From contig NZ_JAFMZM010000001.1 in the NCBI RefSeq assembly GCF_024436375.1, positions 620,001 through 684,000 on the forward strand: 64,000 nucleotides of DNA. Direction: 5' to 3'. The translations under genes and the position numbers were made by a program. The notes under the pieces were generated by a model. That model made no database searches. It was not told the origin of the DNA and saw only the letters and a list, made by a program, of their open reading frames with translations. This document shows, piece by piece, positions 48,845 through 57,529 of this stretch (position 1 is its first letter; the number at the start of each line of letters is the position of its first letter). The DNA comes from Nocardioides astragali. GTDB lineage: Bacteria; Actinomycetota; Actinomycetes; Propionibacteriales; Nocardioidaceae.

Positions 48845-49816
48845 TCGGCCCCCTTGTCCGGGTCGGTCGCGTGCTCCGTACCGGCTCACGGCCGTCGCCT
48901 TCGCCGACAGCCACACCTCGAGTCCGGGCACCAGGCCGAGCTCGGTGGCGGCGGCCGGGGTGACGTCGGCCAGCAGGTCGGGGCCGGCGTGCACCAGCAG
49001 GCGTACGGCGTCGCCGTGCGGCGCGACCGTGCCGATCGGACCGTGCCAGCGGAGCCGGGAGGAGCCCACCGGCTCGGCCAGGGACACGACGACGGCGTCG
49101 GGCGTGAACGCCATCAGGTCCCTGCCGTCCTCGACGAGGTTGAGCCCGACGAGCCTGGCCACGTGGGGGGTCCGGGGCTCGGCTGCCACCTCGGCCGGAG
49201 GGCCGACCTGGGCCACCTGCCCGGCGTCGAGGACGAGCACCCGGTCGGCGAGGGTGAGCGCGTCGATCGCGTCGTGGGTGACCAGCAGGGCGATGCCGGG
49301 AAAGTCGCGCAGGTGCCGGCCGAGCTCGAGGCGCAGCGCCATCTGGACCGAGACGTCGAGCCCACTGAAGGGCTCGTCGAGCAGCAGCACGGCGGGGTCG
49401 GTGGCCAGGGCCCGCGCGATCGCCACCCGCTGGGCCTGCCCGCCGGAGAGCTCACGCGGACGACGGTCGGCCAGGTCGGCGATCCCGAATCGCTCGAGCC
49501 AGTCGCGCGCCACCGCCTCGGCGGCTGCCCGGCTCCGGCCGCGGGCGCGCGGCCCGAACGTGACGTTGTCGAGCGCGGTGAGGTGCGGGAAGAGGCTCTG
49601 GTCCTGGAAGACGTAGCCGACCCGGCGCTGCGGCACGTCGAGGTCGGTCCACTCCTCGCCCTCGACGCTCACCCGGCCGGGCGCCAGTCCCGCGATCGCC
49701 TGGAGCAGGGTCGACTTGCCCGCACCGTTGGGGCCGATCACCACGACCACCTCACCTGCCTCGGCGGTGAGGTCGGCGCGGACGCGGCCGGGCAGGTCCA
49801 CCTCGACGCGCATCAT
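48842..49816 (-). CDS. modC: Molybdate ABC transporter ATP-binding protein
   Basis: A 324-aa ATPase: Walker [11 protein letters not shown]-loop [16 protein letters not shown], signature [15 protein letters not shown], Walker [14 protein letters not shown]-loop VTHD, and a C-terminal TOBE/Mop-type domain ([20 protein letters not shown]) that binds oxyanion. The start overlaps modB by 4 bp; ATG at 49816 or the next ATG at 49813 are both possible (MMRVEV). Powers molybdate (possibly tungstate) uptake. Confidence 0.92.
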   Translation of the reverse strand: MMRVEVDLPGRVRADLTAEAGEVVVVIGPNGAGKSTLLQAIAGLAPGRVSVEGEEWTDLDVPQRRVGYVFQDQSLFPHLTALDNVTFGPRARGRSRAAAEAVARDWLERFGIADLADRRPRELSGGQAQRVAIARALATDPAVLLLDEPFSGLDVSVQMALRLELGRHLRDFPGIALLVTHDAIDALTLADRVLVLDAGQVAQVGPPAEVAAEPRTPHVARLVGLNLVEDGRDLMAFTPDAVVVSLAEPVGSSRLRWHGPIGTVAPHGDAVRLLVHAGPDLLADVTPAAATELGLVPGLEVWLSAKATAVSRYGARDRPGQGGR

Positions 49817-50595
49817 CGTGGCGTCGCCCAACGCTCGCGCAGCAGCACCAGCACCCCGATGGAGAGCGCGAGCAGGATGAGGCTCAGCGTCCGGGCGACG
49901 GCGGGGTCGGAGCTGAGGGCGACGTAGATCAGGCTCGGCATCGTCTGGGTGGTGCCGGGGTAGTTGCCCGCGAAGGTGATGGTGGCCCCGAACTCCCCGA
50001 GGCTGCGCGCCCAGGCCAGGGCGCATCCCGCGAGGATCCCCGGCAGTGCCAGAGGCAGCGTGACGCGGTGGAAGGTGGTCCACCGGTCCGCGCCGAGGGT
50101 GGCCGCCACCAGGTCGTACGACGCGCCGTGGGTGCGCAGCGCCCCCTCGACGGCGAGCACGTAAAACGGCAGGGACACGAACGTGTGGGCCAGCACCACG
50201 CCCGTCAGCGTGTAGGGGATGGAGAAGGGGAGGTGCTCGCCGATGAGCCCTCTGCGACCGAGCGCCGTCACCAGGGCGACGCCGGCCACGACCGGCGGCA
50301 GCACGAGGGGGACCAGCACGAGGGCTCGTACGACCCGGCGGCCGCGGAAGTCGACCCGCGCCAGCAGCCACGCGAGGGGAGTGCCGAGGACGACGCAGGC
50401 GACGACGGTCAGCAGGCTGCTCAGCGCCGTGATGGCGAGTGCTTGGCGCACGACTTCTGACCCGAGGTGCTGCGGCAGGGTGCGCCAGGGGGTGTCGAGG
50501 GCCAGGGTGACCAGCGGGACGACCAGCAGGGCCACCGCCACGACCGCGGGGACGAGGAGGACGGCTGGGGCGCGGCCGAGGCGGGGGGTGCTCAT
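49813..50595 (-). CDS. modB: Molybdate ABC transporter permease
   Basis: A 260-aa permease with five to six helices (VLLVPAVVAVALLVVPLVTL, ALAITALSSLLTVVACVVLG and others) and the ModB/CysT-type signature DLVAATLGADRWTTFHRVTLP followed by GCALAWARSLGEFGATITFAG (given in part as ALAWARSLGEFGAT). Overlaps modA and modC by 4 bp each. Confidence 0.92.
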   Translation of the reverse strand: MSTPRLGRAPAVLLVPAVVAVALLVVPLVTLALDTPWRTLPQHLGSEVVRQALAITALSSLLTVVACVVLGTPLAWLLARVDFRGRRVVRALVLVPLVLPPVVAGVALVTALGRRGLIGEHLPFSIPYTLTGVVLAHTFVSLPFYVLAVEGALRTHGASYDLVAATLGADRWTTFHRVTLPLALPGILAGCALAWARSLGEFGATITFAGNYPGTTQTMPSLIYVALSSDPAVARTLSLILLALSIGVLVLLRERWATPR

Positions 50596-51347
50596 TCGGC
50601 CTCGTTGAAGTAGCGGGGGGCCTCGAAGCCTGCGTCCCGCAGCACGTCCTGCCCAGGATCGCTCAGGACAAGCTCGACGAAGTCGGATGCGGCAGCGGAG
50701 TCGCCCAGTGTGGCGATCTCGTAGACCGTGGACGGGGCGGCCTCCTCCTCCGCCTCGATCGTCTCCACGGCGTCGCCCGCGGCGAGGGCGTCCGTGCGGT
50801 AGACCAGGCCGGCGTCGACCTCGCCGCCCACCACGCGAGCCAGGACGGCCTTGACGTCCACCTCCTCGGTGACCGGCTCGGCCTGGCTGGCACGTCGCGC
50901 GAGCGCCGTCTCGGCAAGCGCCCCGCACGGCGCGCTGGAGGCGCACTTGGCCCAGTCGACACCGGGCAGCGCGAGGCTGCCAAGACCGCTGATGTCGGCG
51001 GGGTTGCCCGGTGGAGTGACGATGACCAGCTCGTTGAGGGCGAACGGCTCCGGCTCCTCCGAGGCGATGTCGGCGTCGACCGCGACCTGCATCGCTCGTG
51101 CATCTGCGGTGGCCAGGATGTCGCCCGGTGCACCGTCGGCGGCCTGCTCGGCCAGGGTCGTCGACGACCCGAAGACCAGCTCCACGTCGACCTCGGGGTG
51201 CTCGTCCTCGAACCTCTCGGCCAGCTCGGTGAAGGTCTCGGTCAGGCTGGCCGCGGCGAGCACCGTCAGGGTCTGCTCGCCTTCGTCGCCGCCGCACGCC
51301 GTCAGGGGGAGCAGCAGCAGGACCGCCACAGCGGTGCGCCCGGTCAC
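50592..51347 (-). CDS. modA: Molybdate-binding lipoprotein
   Basis: A 251-aa periplasmic-type binding protein with lipobox LTAC (C18) after the GTG start VTGRTAVAVLLLLP. TLTVLAAASLTETFTELAER and FGSSTTLAEQAADGAPGDIL (the two oxyanion-binding segments, with conserved Ser residues) are typical of ModA. Its start overlaps the upstream regulator by 4 bp. Confidence 0.93.
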   Translation of the reverse strand: MTGRTAVAVLLLLPLTACGGDEGEQTLTVLAAASLTETFTELAERFEDEHPEVDVELVFGSSTTLAEQAADGAPGDILATADARAMQVAVDADIASEEPEPFALNELVIVTPPGNPADISGLGSLALPGVDWAKCASSAPCGALAETALARRASQAEPVTEEVDVKAVLARVVGGEVDAGLVYRTDALAAGDAVETIEAEEEAAPSTVYEIATLGDSAAASDFVELVLSDPGQDVLRDAGFEAPRYFNEAE

Positions 51348-51748
51348 GGAACCTCCACGACGACGTTGGTCGACTTCACGCTGGCGATGGCGCGGACGCC
51401 GGGCTCGAGGCCGAGCTCGTCGGCCGCCTCGGTGCTCATCAGCGACACGACGCGGTAGGGCCCGCAGATCATCTCGACCTGCGCCATGACCAGGTCGCGC
51501 TTGACCCTCGTGACGATCCCGCTCATCCGGTTGCGCGCACTGACGGTGCCTGCCCGCGTGCGGTCGCGCTCGGCGACCTCCCCGGACTCGGCGAGGTGCT
51601 CGGCCAGCTCCGCCAGGTCCGGCCCGGTCACGGTCGTACGTCCCTCGGTGCGGCGGGACGGGAGCCGGCCGGCGTCCACCCAGCGACGTACGGTGTCGTC
51701 GCTGACGGAGAGGATCTCCGCCGCCTCCGCGATTCGGTAGGTGATCAC
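51344..51748 (-). CDS. HTH plus Mop/TOBE molybdate-responsive regulator
   Basis: A 134-aa protein starting at GTG 51748 (VITYRIAEAAEILSVSDDTV). Residues 1-50 are a MerR/excisionase-type winged helix (SVSDDTVRRWVDAGRLPS); residues about 70-134 are a single Mop (TOBE) domain (SARNRMSGIVTRVKRDLVMA, TEAADELGLEPGVRAIASVKS) that binds molybdate or tungstate. The order HTH-Mop in front of modABC is the usual actinobacterial replacement for ModE. Further in-frame starts exist 12-18 bp upstream. Confidence 0.87.
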   Translation of the reverse strand: MITYRIAEAAEILSVSDDTVRRWVDAGRLPSRRTEGRTTVTGPDLAELAEHLAESGEVAERDRTRAGTVSARNRMSGIVTRVKRDLVMAQVEMICGPYRVVSLMSTEAADELGLEPGVRAIASVKSTNVVVEVP

Positions 51749-51825
51749 GGTCACAGTATGCCGCACCTGCGGATGATCTGAGCCTCAATCATCCTCACCT
51801 GCGGTCACGCCTCTCGTCCCCTTGG

Positions 51826-51888
51826 GATAGTCCGCATCAAAAGGCTCGTGAAACAGCGGCGATGACCAGCCGATTGATGCGGACTATC
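51826..51888. repeat. Perfect 15-bp inverted repeat with 33-bp spacer
   Basis: GATAGTCCGCATCAA (51826-51840) and TTGATGCGGACTATC (51874-51888) are exact reverse complements, situated between the divergent molybdate regulator and the DUF4245 gene. A two-site operator, a REP/MITE remnant or a hairpin leader are possible. It does not match the enterobacterial ModE box. Confidence 0.6.
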
Positions 51889-51911
51889 GGGCGGCTGGGA
51901 GGATGGGCGCC

Positions 51912-52448
51912 GTGAGTCAGCAGCCGAGTCGATACACCCGCTCGTTCGGTGGCATGACCGGCGCCCTCATCGTCACCGTCCTCTTCGTGCTGGCCTTCGT
52001 GGCGTGGCGCGGGCTGTTCCGCGGCGAGGGCGAGGTCACCCCTGAGCCCGTCGAGTGGCAGGAGAGCGTCGAGCTCGCCGAGCAGGCCGACCTGCAGGTC
52101 GTGCACCCGCGCGAGCTGCCGGCTGGGTGGACCGCGACCAGCGTCGAGCTCCGCGCCGGCGACGACCCGCGCTGGGGACTGGGCGTGCTCACCGACGACG
52201 ACGACTTCATCGGGATCCGCCAGCAGGACGCCTCGGCCGAGGAGCTGGTCAGCCTCTACGTCGACGAGAAGGCCGACCCCGGGGACGACGCGACGGTGCC
52301 CTCCGAGGTCACCGACACGTGGCAGACGTGGTCGGACGAGGGAGGCGACCGTGGGTACGCCACCGAGCTCGGGGACGACGCGGTCCTCGTCTACGGCTCG
52401 GCGCCGGTGGCGGAGCTCGAGGCCTACCTCGAGCTGCTCACCCGCTGA
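51912..52448 (+). CDS. DUF4245 membrane-anchored protein
   Basis: A 178-aa protein with one N-terminal transmembrane helix (GALIVTVLFVLAFVAW) and an extracytoplasmic DUF4245 domain (PRELPAGWTATSVELRAGDD, TWQTWSDEGGDRGYATELG). The GTG at 51912 has GGGAGG 10 nt upstream; an ATG at 51903 would stand only 1 nt after that site. Function unknown; the family is actinobacterial and commonly sits next to xseA/xseB, as here. Confidence 0.85.
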   Translation: MSQQPSRYTRSFGGMTGALIVTVLFVLAFVAWRGLFRGEGEVTPEPVEWQESVELAEQADLQVVHPRELPAGWTATSVELRAGDDPRWGLGVLTDDDDFIGIRQQDASAEELVSLYVDEKADPGDDATVPSEVTDTWQTWSDEGGDRGYATELGDDAVLVYGSAPVAELEAYLELLTR

Positions 52449-52470
52449 GACGCCCAGCCCAGCCCAGCCC

Positions 52471-52671
52471 TCAGTCCGCGCCCTCCGCGCTCATCGCCTC
52501 GTCGAGCCGCTTGCGCGCCCCGTCGAGCCACTCCTGGCACACCTTGGCGAGCGCCTCCCCGCGCTCCCACAGGGCCAGGGACTCCTCGAGCGTGGTGCCG
52601 CCGGCCTCGAGCGTGCGGACCACCTCGATGAGCTCCTCGCGGGCCTCTTCATAGCTGGGGGCGTCACTCAT
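52471..52671 (-). CDS. xseB: Exodeoxyribonuclease VII small subunit
   Basis: A 66-aa helical subunit: [20 protein letters not shown], then [16 protein letters not shown], the family signature. It binds the large subunit XseA in a 1:many complex that degrades single-stranded DNA. Its ATG overlaps the xseA 3' end by 8 bp. Confidence 0.93.
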   Translation of the reverse strand: MSDAPSYEEAREELIEVVRTLEAGGTTLEESLALWERGEALAKVCQEWLDGARKRLDEAMSAEGAD

Positions 52672-53932
52672 CGGGGTCCTCCTGCGGCGGGTGGTCGGTC
52701 GTGATGGCATCCGGCTCGATGCGGTCGGTGGTGGCGTGGATCCGTCCGTCGGCGACCCGGACGGACACCGCCGTCCCGGTCGTGGCCTGCGCGACGGAGG
52801 CAACGACATGGCCGTCGGCGTTCTGCAGGACGGCGTACCCGCGCTGGAGGGTCGCCAGCGGCGAGAGCGCCTGCGCCCGGGCTCGCTGGTGGCCGATGTC
52901 GTCGGCTGCGCGGTCGAGACGGTGGGACAGCGTGCGACGGGCCCTTGCGAGCAGCTCGTCGAGCTCGTCGGAGCGGACGGCGAGCAGGTTGCGCGGATCG
53001 GCCATCGCCGGACGGGAGCGCACCTGCGCCAGCCACTCCTGCTCCCGGGCGATGCGCTGGGTGATCACCTGGCGCAGCCGGTCGCGCGCCCACGTCACGC
53101 CGTGGGCCTCCTCGGCGATGTCGGGGACGACGAGCTTGGCGGCGTCGGTGGGTGTCGACGCTCGTACGTCGGCAACGAGGTCGAGCAGTGGTTGGTCGGG
53201 CTCGTGGCCGATCGCCGACACCACGGGCGTGCGCAGGGCGTGGACGGCACGGACCAGCGCCTCGTCGGAGAAGGGGAGCAGGTCCTCGATCGATCCGCCG
53301 CCGCGAGCCACCACGATCACGTCGACGGCGGGGTTGCGCTCGAGCCGCTGCAACGCCTCGATCACCTCCGTCGTCGCCCGCTGCCCCTGCATCGCGGCGT
53401 AGCAGACCTCGAACTGCACGGCAGGCCAGCGGCGCCGGGCGTTGTCCAGGACGTCGCGCTCGGCGGCGCTGTTGGGGGCGGTGACCAGGCCCACCCGGCC
53501 GGGCAGGAACGGCAGGTCACGCTTGAGCTCGGGAGCGAAGAGGCCCTCGGCCGCGAGCAGCTGGCGGCGCCGCTCGAGGCGGGCCAGCAGCTCGCCGAGC
53601 CCGACCATCTTGATCTCGCGCGCGGACAGCGAGAAGGAGCCGCGGTTGGCGTAGAAGGTGGGTCGGGCGTGCACGACGACGCTGGCCCCCTCCACCAGGG
53701 GCGGGTTCATCGAGTCGAACAGCGACCGCGCGCAGGTGAGGGTGACCGAGATGTCGGCGACGGTGTCGCGCAGCGTCATGAAGACGGTGTTGACCCCGGG
53801 GCGGCGGTTGACCTGCGCGATCTGTCCCTCGACCCAGACGCTGCCGAGCTTGTCGATCCACTGCGTGACCGCGTTGACGACGGCCCGGACCGGAGCCGGG
53901 GACTCGGCCGTGGCGTCGCGGAGGGAGGGCAC
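52664..53932 (-). CDS. xseA: Exodeoxyribonuclease VII large subunit
   Basis: A 422-aa nuclease: OB-fold N domain ([20 protein letters not shown]), catalytic core ([59 protein letters not shown]) and a coiled C-terminal part that holds XseB. The GTG at 53932 ([20 protein letters not shown]) is preferred: TATCCT ends 6 nt before it, a leaderless start, and the N terminus matches the family. An ATG at 53977 would add 15 residues but has no ribosome site and abuts the end of the inverted-repeat element. Confidence 0.93.
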   Translation of the reverse strand: MPSLRDATAESPAPVRAVVNAVTQWIDKLGSVWVEGQIAQVNRRPGVNTVFMTLRDTVADISVTLTCARSLFDSMNPPLVEGASVVVHARPTFYANRGSFSLSAREIKMVGLGELLARLERRRQLLAAEGLFAPELKRDLPFLPGRVGLVTAPNSAAERDVLDNARRRWPAVQFEVCYAAMQGQRATTEVIEALQRLERNPAVDVIVVARGGGSIEDLLPFSDEALVRAVHALRTPVVSAIGHEPDQPLLDLVADVRASTPTDAAKLVVPDIAEEAHGVTWARDRLRQVITQRIAREQEWLAQVRSRPAMADPRNLLAVRSDELDELLARARRTLSHRLDRAADDIGHQRARAQALSPLATLQRGYAVLQNADGHVVASVAQATTGTAVSVRVADGRIHATTDRIEPDAITTDHPPQEDPDE

Positions 53933-53938
53933 GCGGCG

Positions 53939-53944
53939 AGGATA
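53939..53944 (-). promoter_or_regulatory. -10 box for a leaderless xseA transcript
   Basis: TATCCT (toward xseA) followed by CGCCGC and then GTG at 53932. Confidence 0.55.
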
Positions 53945-53977
53945 GGCGAGGGGACCGACGTCCCGCGGCCGCCCCAT

Positions 53978-54138
53978 GGAGACGTGCCGAGGAATCCGCT
54001 CTGCTGCGCGCCGCGATACACGCACGCTGGCTGCGTTCTCGTCCCTCGACGGGGAATCCACCCCGCCTTCGCTCCTCGGCCTTGCCAGCGCACGCGTCTC
54101 GCGCCGCTCGCGACGACCGGATTCCTCGGCACGTCTCC
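53978..54138. mobile_element. 161-bp MITE-like element with 21-bp perfect terminal inverted repeats
   Basis: Positions 53978-53998 and 54118-54138 are exact reverse complements over 21 bp (outer end GGAGACGTGCCGAGG). The 119-bp interior has no gene. The element fills almost all the spacer between the divergent xseA and ispH genes, and ends directly at the ispH -10 box. There is no obvious target-site duplication. A non-autonomous transposon (MITE) or a large regulatory palindrome are the main readings. Confidence 0.55.
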
Positions 54139-54144
54139 TAGACT
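54139..54144 (+). promoter_or_regulatory. -10 box for a leaderless ispH transcript
   Basis: TAGACT ends 6 nt before the ATG at 54151 and begins at the base after the inverted repeat, so the -35 region must lie inside the MITE-like element. Confidence 0.6.
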
Positions 54145-54150
54145 CGCCCC

Positions 54151-55149
54151 ATGACGACCGACCTCGGCCTGCCGCCCGTTCTCGACCCCGAGAGCGCCAA
54201 GAGCGTCCTGCTGGCGGCCCCGCGGGGCTACTGCGCCGGCGTGGACCGGGCCGTGATCACCGTCGAGAAGGCGCTCGACCTCTACGGCGCCCCCGTCTAC
54301 GTCCGCAAGCAGATCGTGCACAACAAGCACGTGGTGGCCAACCTCGAGTCCCGCGGCGCGATCTTCGTCGAGGAGCTCGACGAGGTGCCGGAGGGCCGGA
54401 CGGTCGTCTTCTCCGCCCACGGCGTGTCACCCGCTGTCCACGCCCAGGCCGCCGACCGCGGCCTCAAGACCATCGACGCGACGTGCCCGCTGGTGACGAA
54501 GGTGCACCACGAGGCCAAGCGGTTCGCCAGCGACGACTACGACATCCTCCTCATCGGCCACGAGGGCCACGAGGAGGTCGAGGGCACCGCCGGCGAGGCG
54601 CCGGACCACATCCAGCTCGTGCAGAGCCCCGCCGACGTCGCCGGCATCGTCGTACGCGACCCGGCGAAGGTCGCGTGGCTCTCGCAGACCACGCTGAGCG
54701 TCGACGAGACGCTCGAGACCGTGGCGGCGATCCGGGAGAGGTTCCCGCTGCTGCTCGACCCGCCGAGCGACGACATCTGCTACGCCACCCAGAACCGCCA
54801 GCTCGCGGTCAAGGAGATCTCCCCCAGCGCGGACCTCGTGATCGTGGTCGGCTCACGCAACTCCTCCAACTCGGTGCGTCTGGTGGAGGTCGCCCTCGAG
54901 GCCGGCGCGAAGGCGTCCTACCTCGTCGATGACCACACCGAGATCGACGAGGCCTGGCTCGACGGCGTCGAGACCGTGTCGGTGACCTCCGGTGCGTCCG
55001 TCCCAGAGGACCTGGTCGAGGGCGTCCTGGCGTTCCTGTCCGAGCGCGGCTTCCCCGACGCCCGGGCCGTCCACTCCGCCGAGGAGTCGCTGATCTTCGC
55101 GCTGCCGCCCGAGCTGCGTCGAGACATGCGCGCCGCGCAGCAGGCCTGA
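54151..55149 (+). CDS. ispH: 4-hydroxy-3-methylbut-2-enyl diphosphate reductase
   Basis: A 332-aa [4Fe-4S] enzyme, last step of the MEP isoprenoid pathway, producing IPP and DMAPP. Cluster ligands C28 (PRGYCAGV), C112 ([11 protein letters not shown]) and C210 ([11 protein letters not shown]) are present, with HGVSP and [14 protein letters not shown]. The start is leaderless. The gene is divergent from xseA; a YciO-type gene follows after 9 bp. Confidence 0.96.
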   Translation: MTTDLGLPPVLDPESAKSVLLAAPRGYCAGVDRAVITVEKALDLYGAPVYVRKQIVHNKHVVANLESRGAIFVEELDEVPEGRTVVFSAHGVSPAVHAQAADRGLKTIDATCPLVTKVHHEAKRFASDDYDILLIGHEGHEEVEGTAGEAPDHIQLVQSPADVAGIVVRDPAKVAWLSQTTLSVDETLETVAAIRERFPLLLDPPSDDICYATQNRQLAVKEISPSADLVIVVGSRNSSNSVRLVEVALEAGAKASYLVDDHTEIDEAWLDGVETVSVTSGASVPEDLVEGVLAFLSERGFPDARAVHSAEESLIFALPPELRRDMRAAQQA

Positions 55150-55158
55150 CCAGCACCG

Positions 55159-55782
55159 ATGGCCCGCTACATTGACATCCACCCCGACAACCCCCAGCCA
55201 CGGCTGGTGACCCAGGTCGTCGAGGCGCTGCGCAACGACGAGCTGATCGCCTATCCCACCGACTCCGGCTACGCCCTCGGTGCCCAGCTCGGCAACCGCG
55301 AGGGGCGCGACCGGATCTTGCGGATCCGCGAGCTCGACGACCGCCACCACTTCACGCTGATGTGCAAGGACTTCTCCCAGCTCGGTCAGTTCGTCCACGT
55401 CGACAACTCGGCGTTCCGCGCCATCAAGGCCGCCACCCCGGGGCCCTACACGTTCATCCTGCCCGCGACCGGCGAGGTGCCGAAGCGGCTGATGCACCCC
55501 AAGAAGCGGACCGTCGGCGTGCGCATCCCCGACCACCGGCTGGTGTGCGCGTTCCTGGAAGAGCTGGGGGAGCCGATCCTCACGAGCACCCTGATCCTGC
55601 CCGGCGAGACCGAGGCGCGGACCATGGGCTGGGAGATCAAGGAGGACCTCGACCACGTCGTCGACGTCGTCGTGGAGTCGGGTGAGGTGACGGCCGAGCC
55701 GACGACGGTGATCGACTGGTCCGACGCCGAGCCCGTCGTCGTACGACGGGGGGCGGGCGACGCCGAGCGCTTCGAGGCCTGA
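55159..55782 (+). CDS. YrdC/YciO family (L-threonylcarbamoyladenylate synthase-like) protein
   Basis: A 207-aa protein with the YrdC fold: LIAYPTDSGYALGAQLGN (nucleotide site), RIRELDDRHHFTLMCKDFS, ATPGPYTFILPATGEVPKRL and KKRTVGVRIPDH. The length and the MARYIDIHPDNPQPR start fit the YciO branch rather than TsaC/Sua5, which makes threonylcarbamoyl-AMP for tRNA t6A. Whether YciO proteins take part in t6A synthesis is unsettled. Probably cotranscribed with ispH. Confidence 0.85.
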   Translation: MARYIDIHPDNPQPRLVTQVVEALRNDELIAYPTDSGYALGAQLGNREGRDRILRIRELDDRHHFTLMCKDFSQLGQFVHVDNSAFRAIKAATPGPYTFILPATGEVPKRLMHPKKRTVGVRIPDHRLVCAFLEELGEPILTSTLILPGETEARTMGWEIKEDLDHVVDVVVESGEVTAEPTTVIDWSDAEPVVVRRGAGDAERFEA

Positions 55783-55827
55783 CCGGGCGCTTCGTGGCGC
55801 TGGGATGTGCGCGCGGAACGGGGGAGG

Positions 55828-56271
55828 TCAGCCGGCCTGGCCGAGCTCGCGGCTCAGCTCGGTGGCCATGTCGGCGTCGCCCTCGCGGTGCAGGCGCCAG
55901 GCGAGCCAGCCGAGGCAGAGCGCGTAGCCGACGAAGAGGGCGATGCCGTGGGTGGCGACACCCGAGACGACTGCCTGCAGCACGCTGTCGCTCGCGTCGG
56001 CGATGGCGTCGCGGGCGACGAGGGCGATGAAGCCGAAGACGACCGTCAGGAGGATGGGCGGCAGCAGCGCCACCAGGAAGAAGTCGCGCCGGCGCACCAG
56101 CGCCGCGAGTCCGATGCACAGCACCACGAAGCACAGGTCGAAGAACAACGTCAGCCGACCGACCAGGAGCACGTCGATGCTCACCGCCGTCAGCGTGACG
56201 GCGACGCCGAGGGACACCACCTGGCGGCCTGGCTCGGACCCGACCTCCCAGAACGTGTCGCCCTGTGTCAC
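55828..56271 (-). CDS. DUF6542-like four-helix membrane protein
   Basis: A 147-aa protein with four predicted helices (VVSLGVAVTLTAVSIDVLLV, LFFDLCFVVLCIGLAALV, FFLVALLPPILLTVVFGFIA, IALFVGYALCLGWLAW) and a short charged tail. GTG start (VTQGDTFWEVGSEPGRQ). Function unknown; placement next to rmuC is common in actinobacteria. Convergent with the YciO-type gene. Confidence 0.7.
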   Translation of the reverse strand: MTQGDTFWEVGSEPGRQVVSLGVAVTLTAVSIDVLLVGRLTLFFDLCFVVLCIGLAALVRRRDFFLVALLPPILLTVVFGFIALVARDAIADASDSVLQAVVSGVATHGIALFVGYALCLGWLAWRLHREGDADMATELSRELGQAG

Positions 56272-56293
56272 GGCCCTCAACCTAGGACCGATC

Positions 56294-57460
56294 TCAGGCG
56301 CCCTCGGCGCGGCGCGCCGGGACGTCGTCGGGCTCGTGGAGCTCGTGGGCGACCAGCTCGTCGAGCGTGGGCTCGTCCGTGGCGCTGGGGACACCGTCGA
56401 GGGCGGTCATCTCGGGAGCGGCCAGCGAGCGCGGGACGGTCTCGACCTGGCGCGGCTCGGCCAGCGGCTCCGACGTGACGCCGAGCTCGGCGAAACGCCG
56501 CGCGGACACCAGCACGCGGCCCTCCAGCGATCCCATCGCCTGGTTGTAGGCGACGACGCTGGCGTTGAGCGAGCGACCCACCCGGTCGAGGTGGCCCGCC
56601 ATGGACGCCAGCCGCGCATGGAGCTCCTGCCCGAGCCGCTGCACCTCCTGCGCCTGTGCGTTGAGGACCTCGTGCTGCCAGCCCTGGGCGACGGTGCGCA
56701 GCAGCGCGATCAGCGTCGACGGCGTCGCCAGGACGACGTTCTTGGCGGCGGCCTGCTCGACCAGGTCGGGCACCGCCTGCAGCGCGGCCTGGAGGATCGC
56801 CTCGCCGGGCAGGAAGAGCACGACGAACTCGGGCGTCCCGGGCAGGGCCTCCCAGTAGCGGCGCGAGCCGAGGTCGGTGACGTGCTTGCGGACGTGCTCG
56901 CCGAGCCGGGTCAGCGCCCGGTCGTGCTCGGCGGGATCGTCGGAACCGGTCAGGTCGAGGAACGCGGCCAGCGGGGCCTTGGCGTCGACCGCGATCGTGC
57001 GCCCGCCGGCCAGCGACACGACCAGGTCGGGACGCAGGCGGCCGTCCTCGACGCGGACCTGCTCGGCGAAGTCGCAGTGGTCGACCAGTCCTGCGAGCTC
57101 GACCGTGCGGCGCAGGTGGAGCTCGCCCCACTGGCCACGCACCTGCGGCTTGCGCAGCGCGGTGGCCAAGGTGGTCGTCTCCCTCCGCAGGCTCTCGGTC
57201 GACTGCCGCATGTCGGCCACCTGCTGGTGGAGCTGGGCCTGCCAGGCGACCCGGTCGTGCGCGAGGTCGCTCAGCTGGTCCTGCAGGCGCTCGAGCCCGT
57301 CCTGCACCACTGCGTGCTCGGCCACCCGCTGCTGGAGCGCGGCGATCGCGGGGTCGTCGGCGGGACGGCTGCGCGCCCACAGCACACCGATCACGCTGCC
57401 GAGCACGAGGCCGACGGCAAGGACCAGCGCCAGGGTCAGCAGCAGCGGGAAGGTGTCCAT
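56294..57460 (-). CDS. rmuC: DNA recombination protein RmuC homologue
   Basis: A 388-aa protein with an N-terminal membrane anchor (LLLTLALVLAVGLVLGSVIG), a coiled coil (about residues 40-100) and the RmuC nuclease-like core: RGQWGELHLRRTVELAGL, DGRLRPDLVVSLAGGRTIAV, DAKAPLAAFLDL and PEFVVLFLPGEAIL. RmuC limits inversions at short repeats; the core belongs to the PD-(D/E)XK superfamily. An unusual acidic C-terminal extension follows the core. Confidence 0.92.
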   Translation of the reverse strand: MDTFPLLLTLALVLAVGLVLGSVIGVLWARSRPADDPAIAALQQRVAEHAVVQDGLERLQDQLSDLAHDRVAWQAQLHQQVADMRQSTESLRRETTTLATALRKPQVRGQWGELHLRRTVELAGLVDHCDFAEQVRVEDGRLRPDLVVSLAGGRTIAVDAKAPLAAFLDLTGSDDPAEHDRALTRLGEHVRKHVTDLGSRRYWEALPGTPEFVVLFLPGEAILQAALQAVPDLVEQAAAKNVVLATPSTLIALLRTVAQGWQHEVLNAQAQEVQRLGQELHARLASMAGHLDRVGRSLNASVVAYNQAMGSLEGRVLVSARRFAELGVTSEPLAEPRQVETVPRSLAAPEMTALDGVPSATDEPTLDELVAHELHEPDDVPARRAEGA

Positions 57461-57529
57461 GGATCCAGCATGGACCGGCCCACCGACACTCCGGCGGAGG
57501 CGTGGCCCTCGACGTGGCGGTGCCCAGCC

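Noticed and set aside
52449..52470. CCCAGC tandem repeat between the DUF4245 and xseB genes
   Set aside because: Three short units in a 22-bp convergent spacer; too small to interpret.
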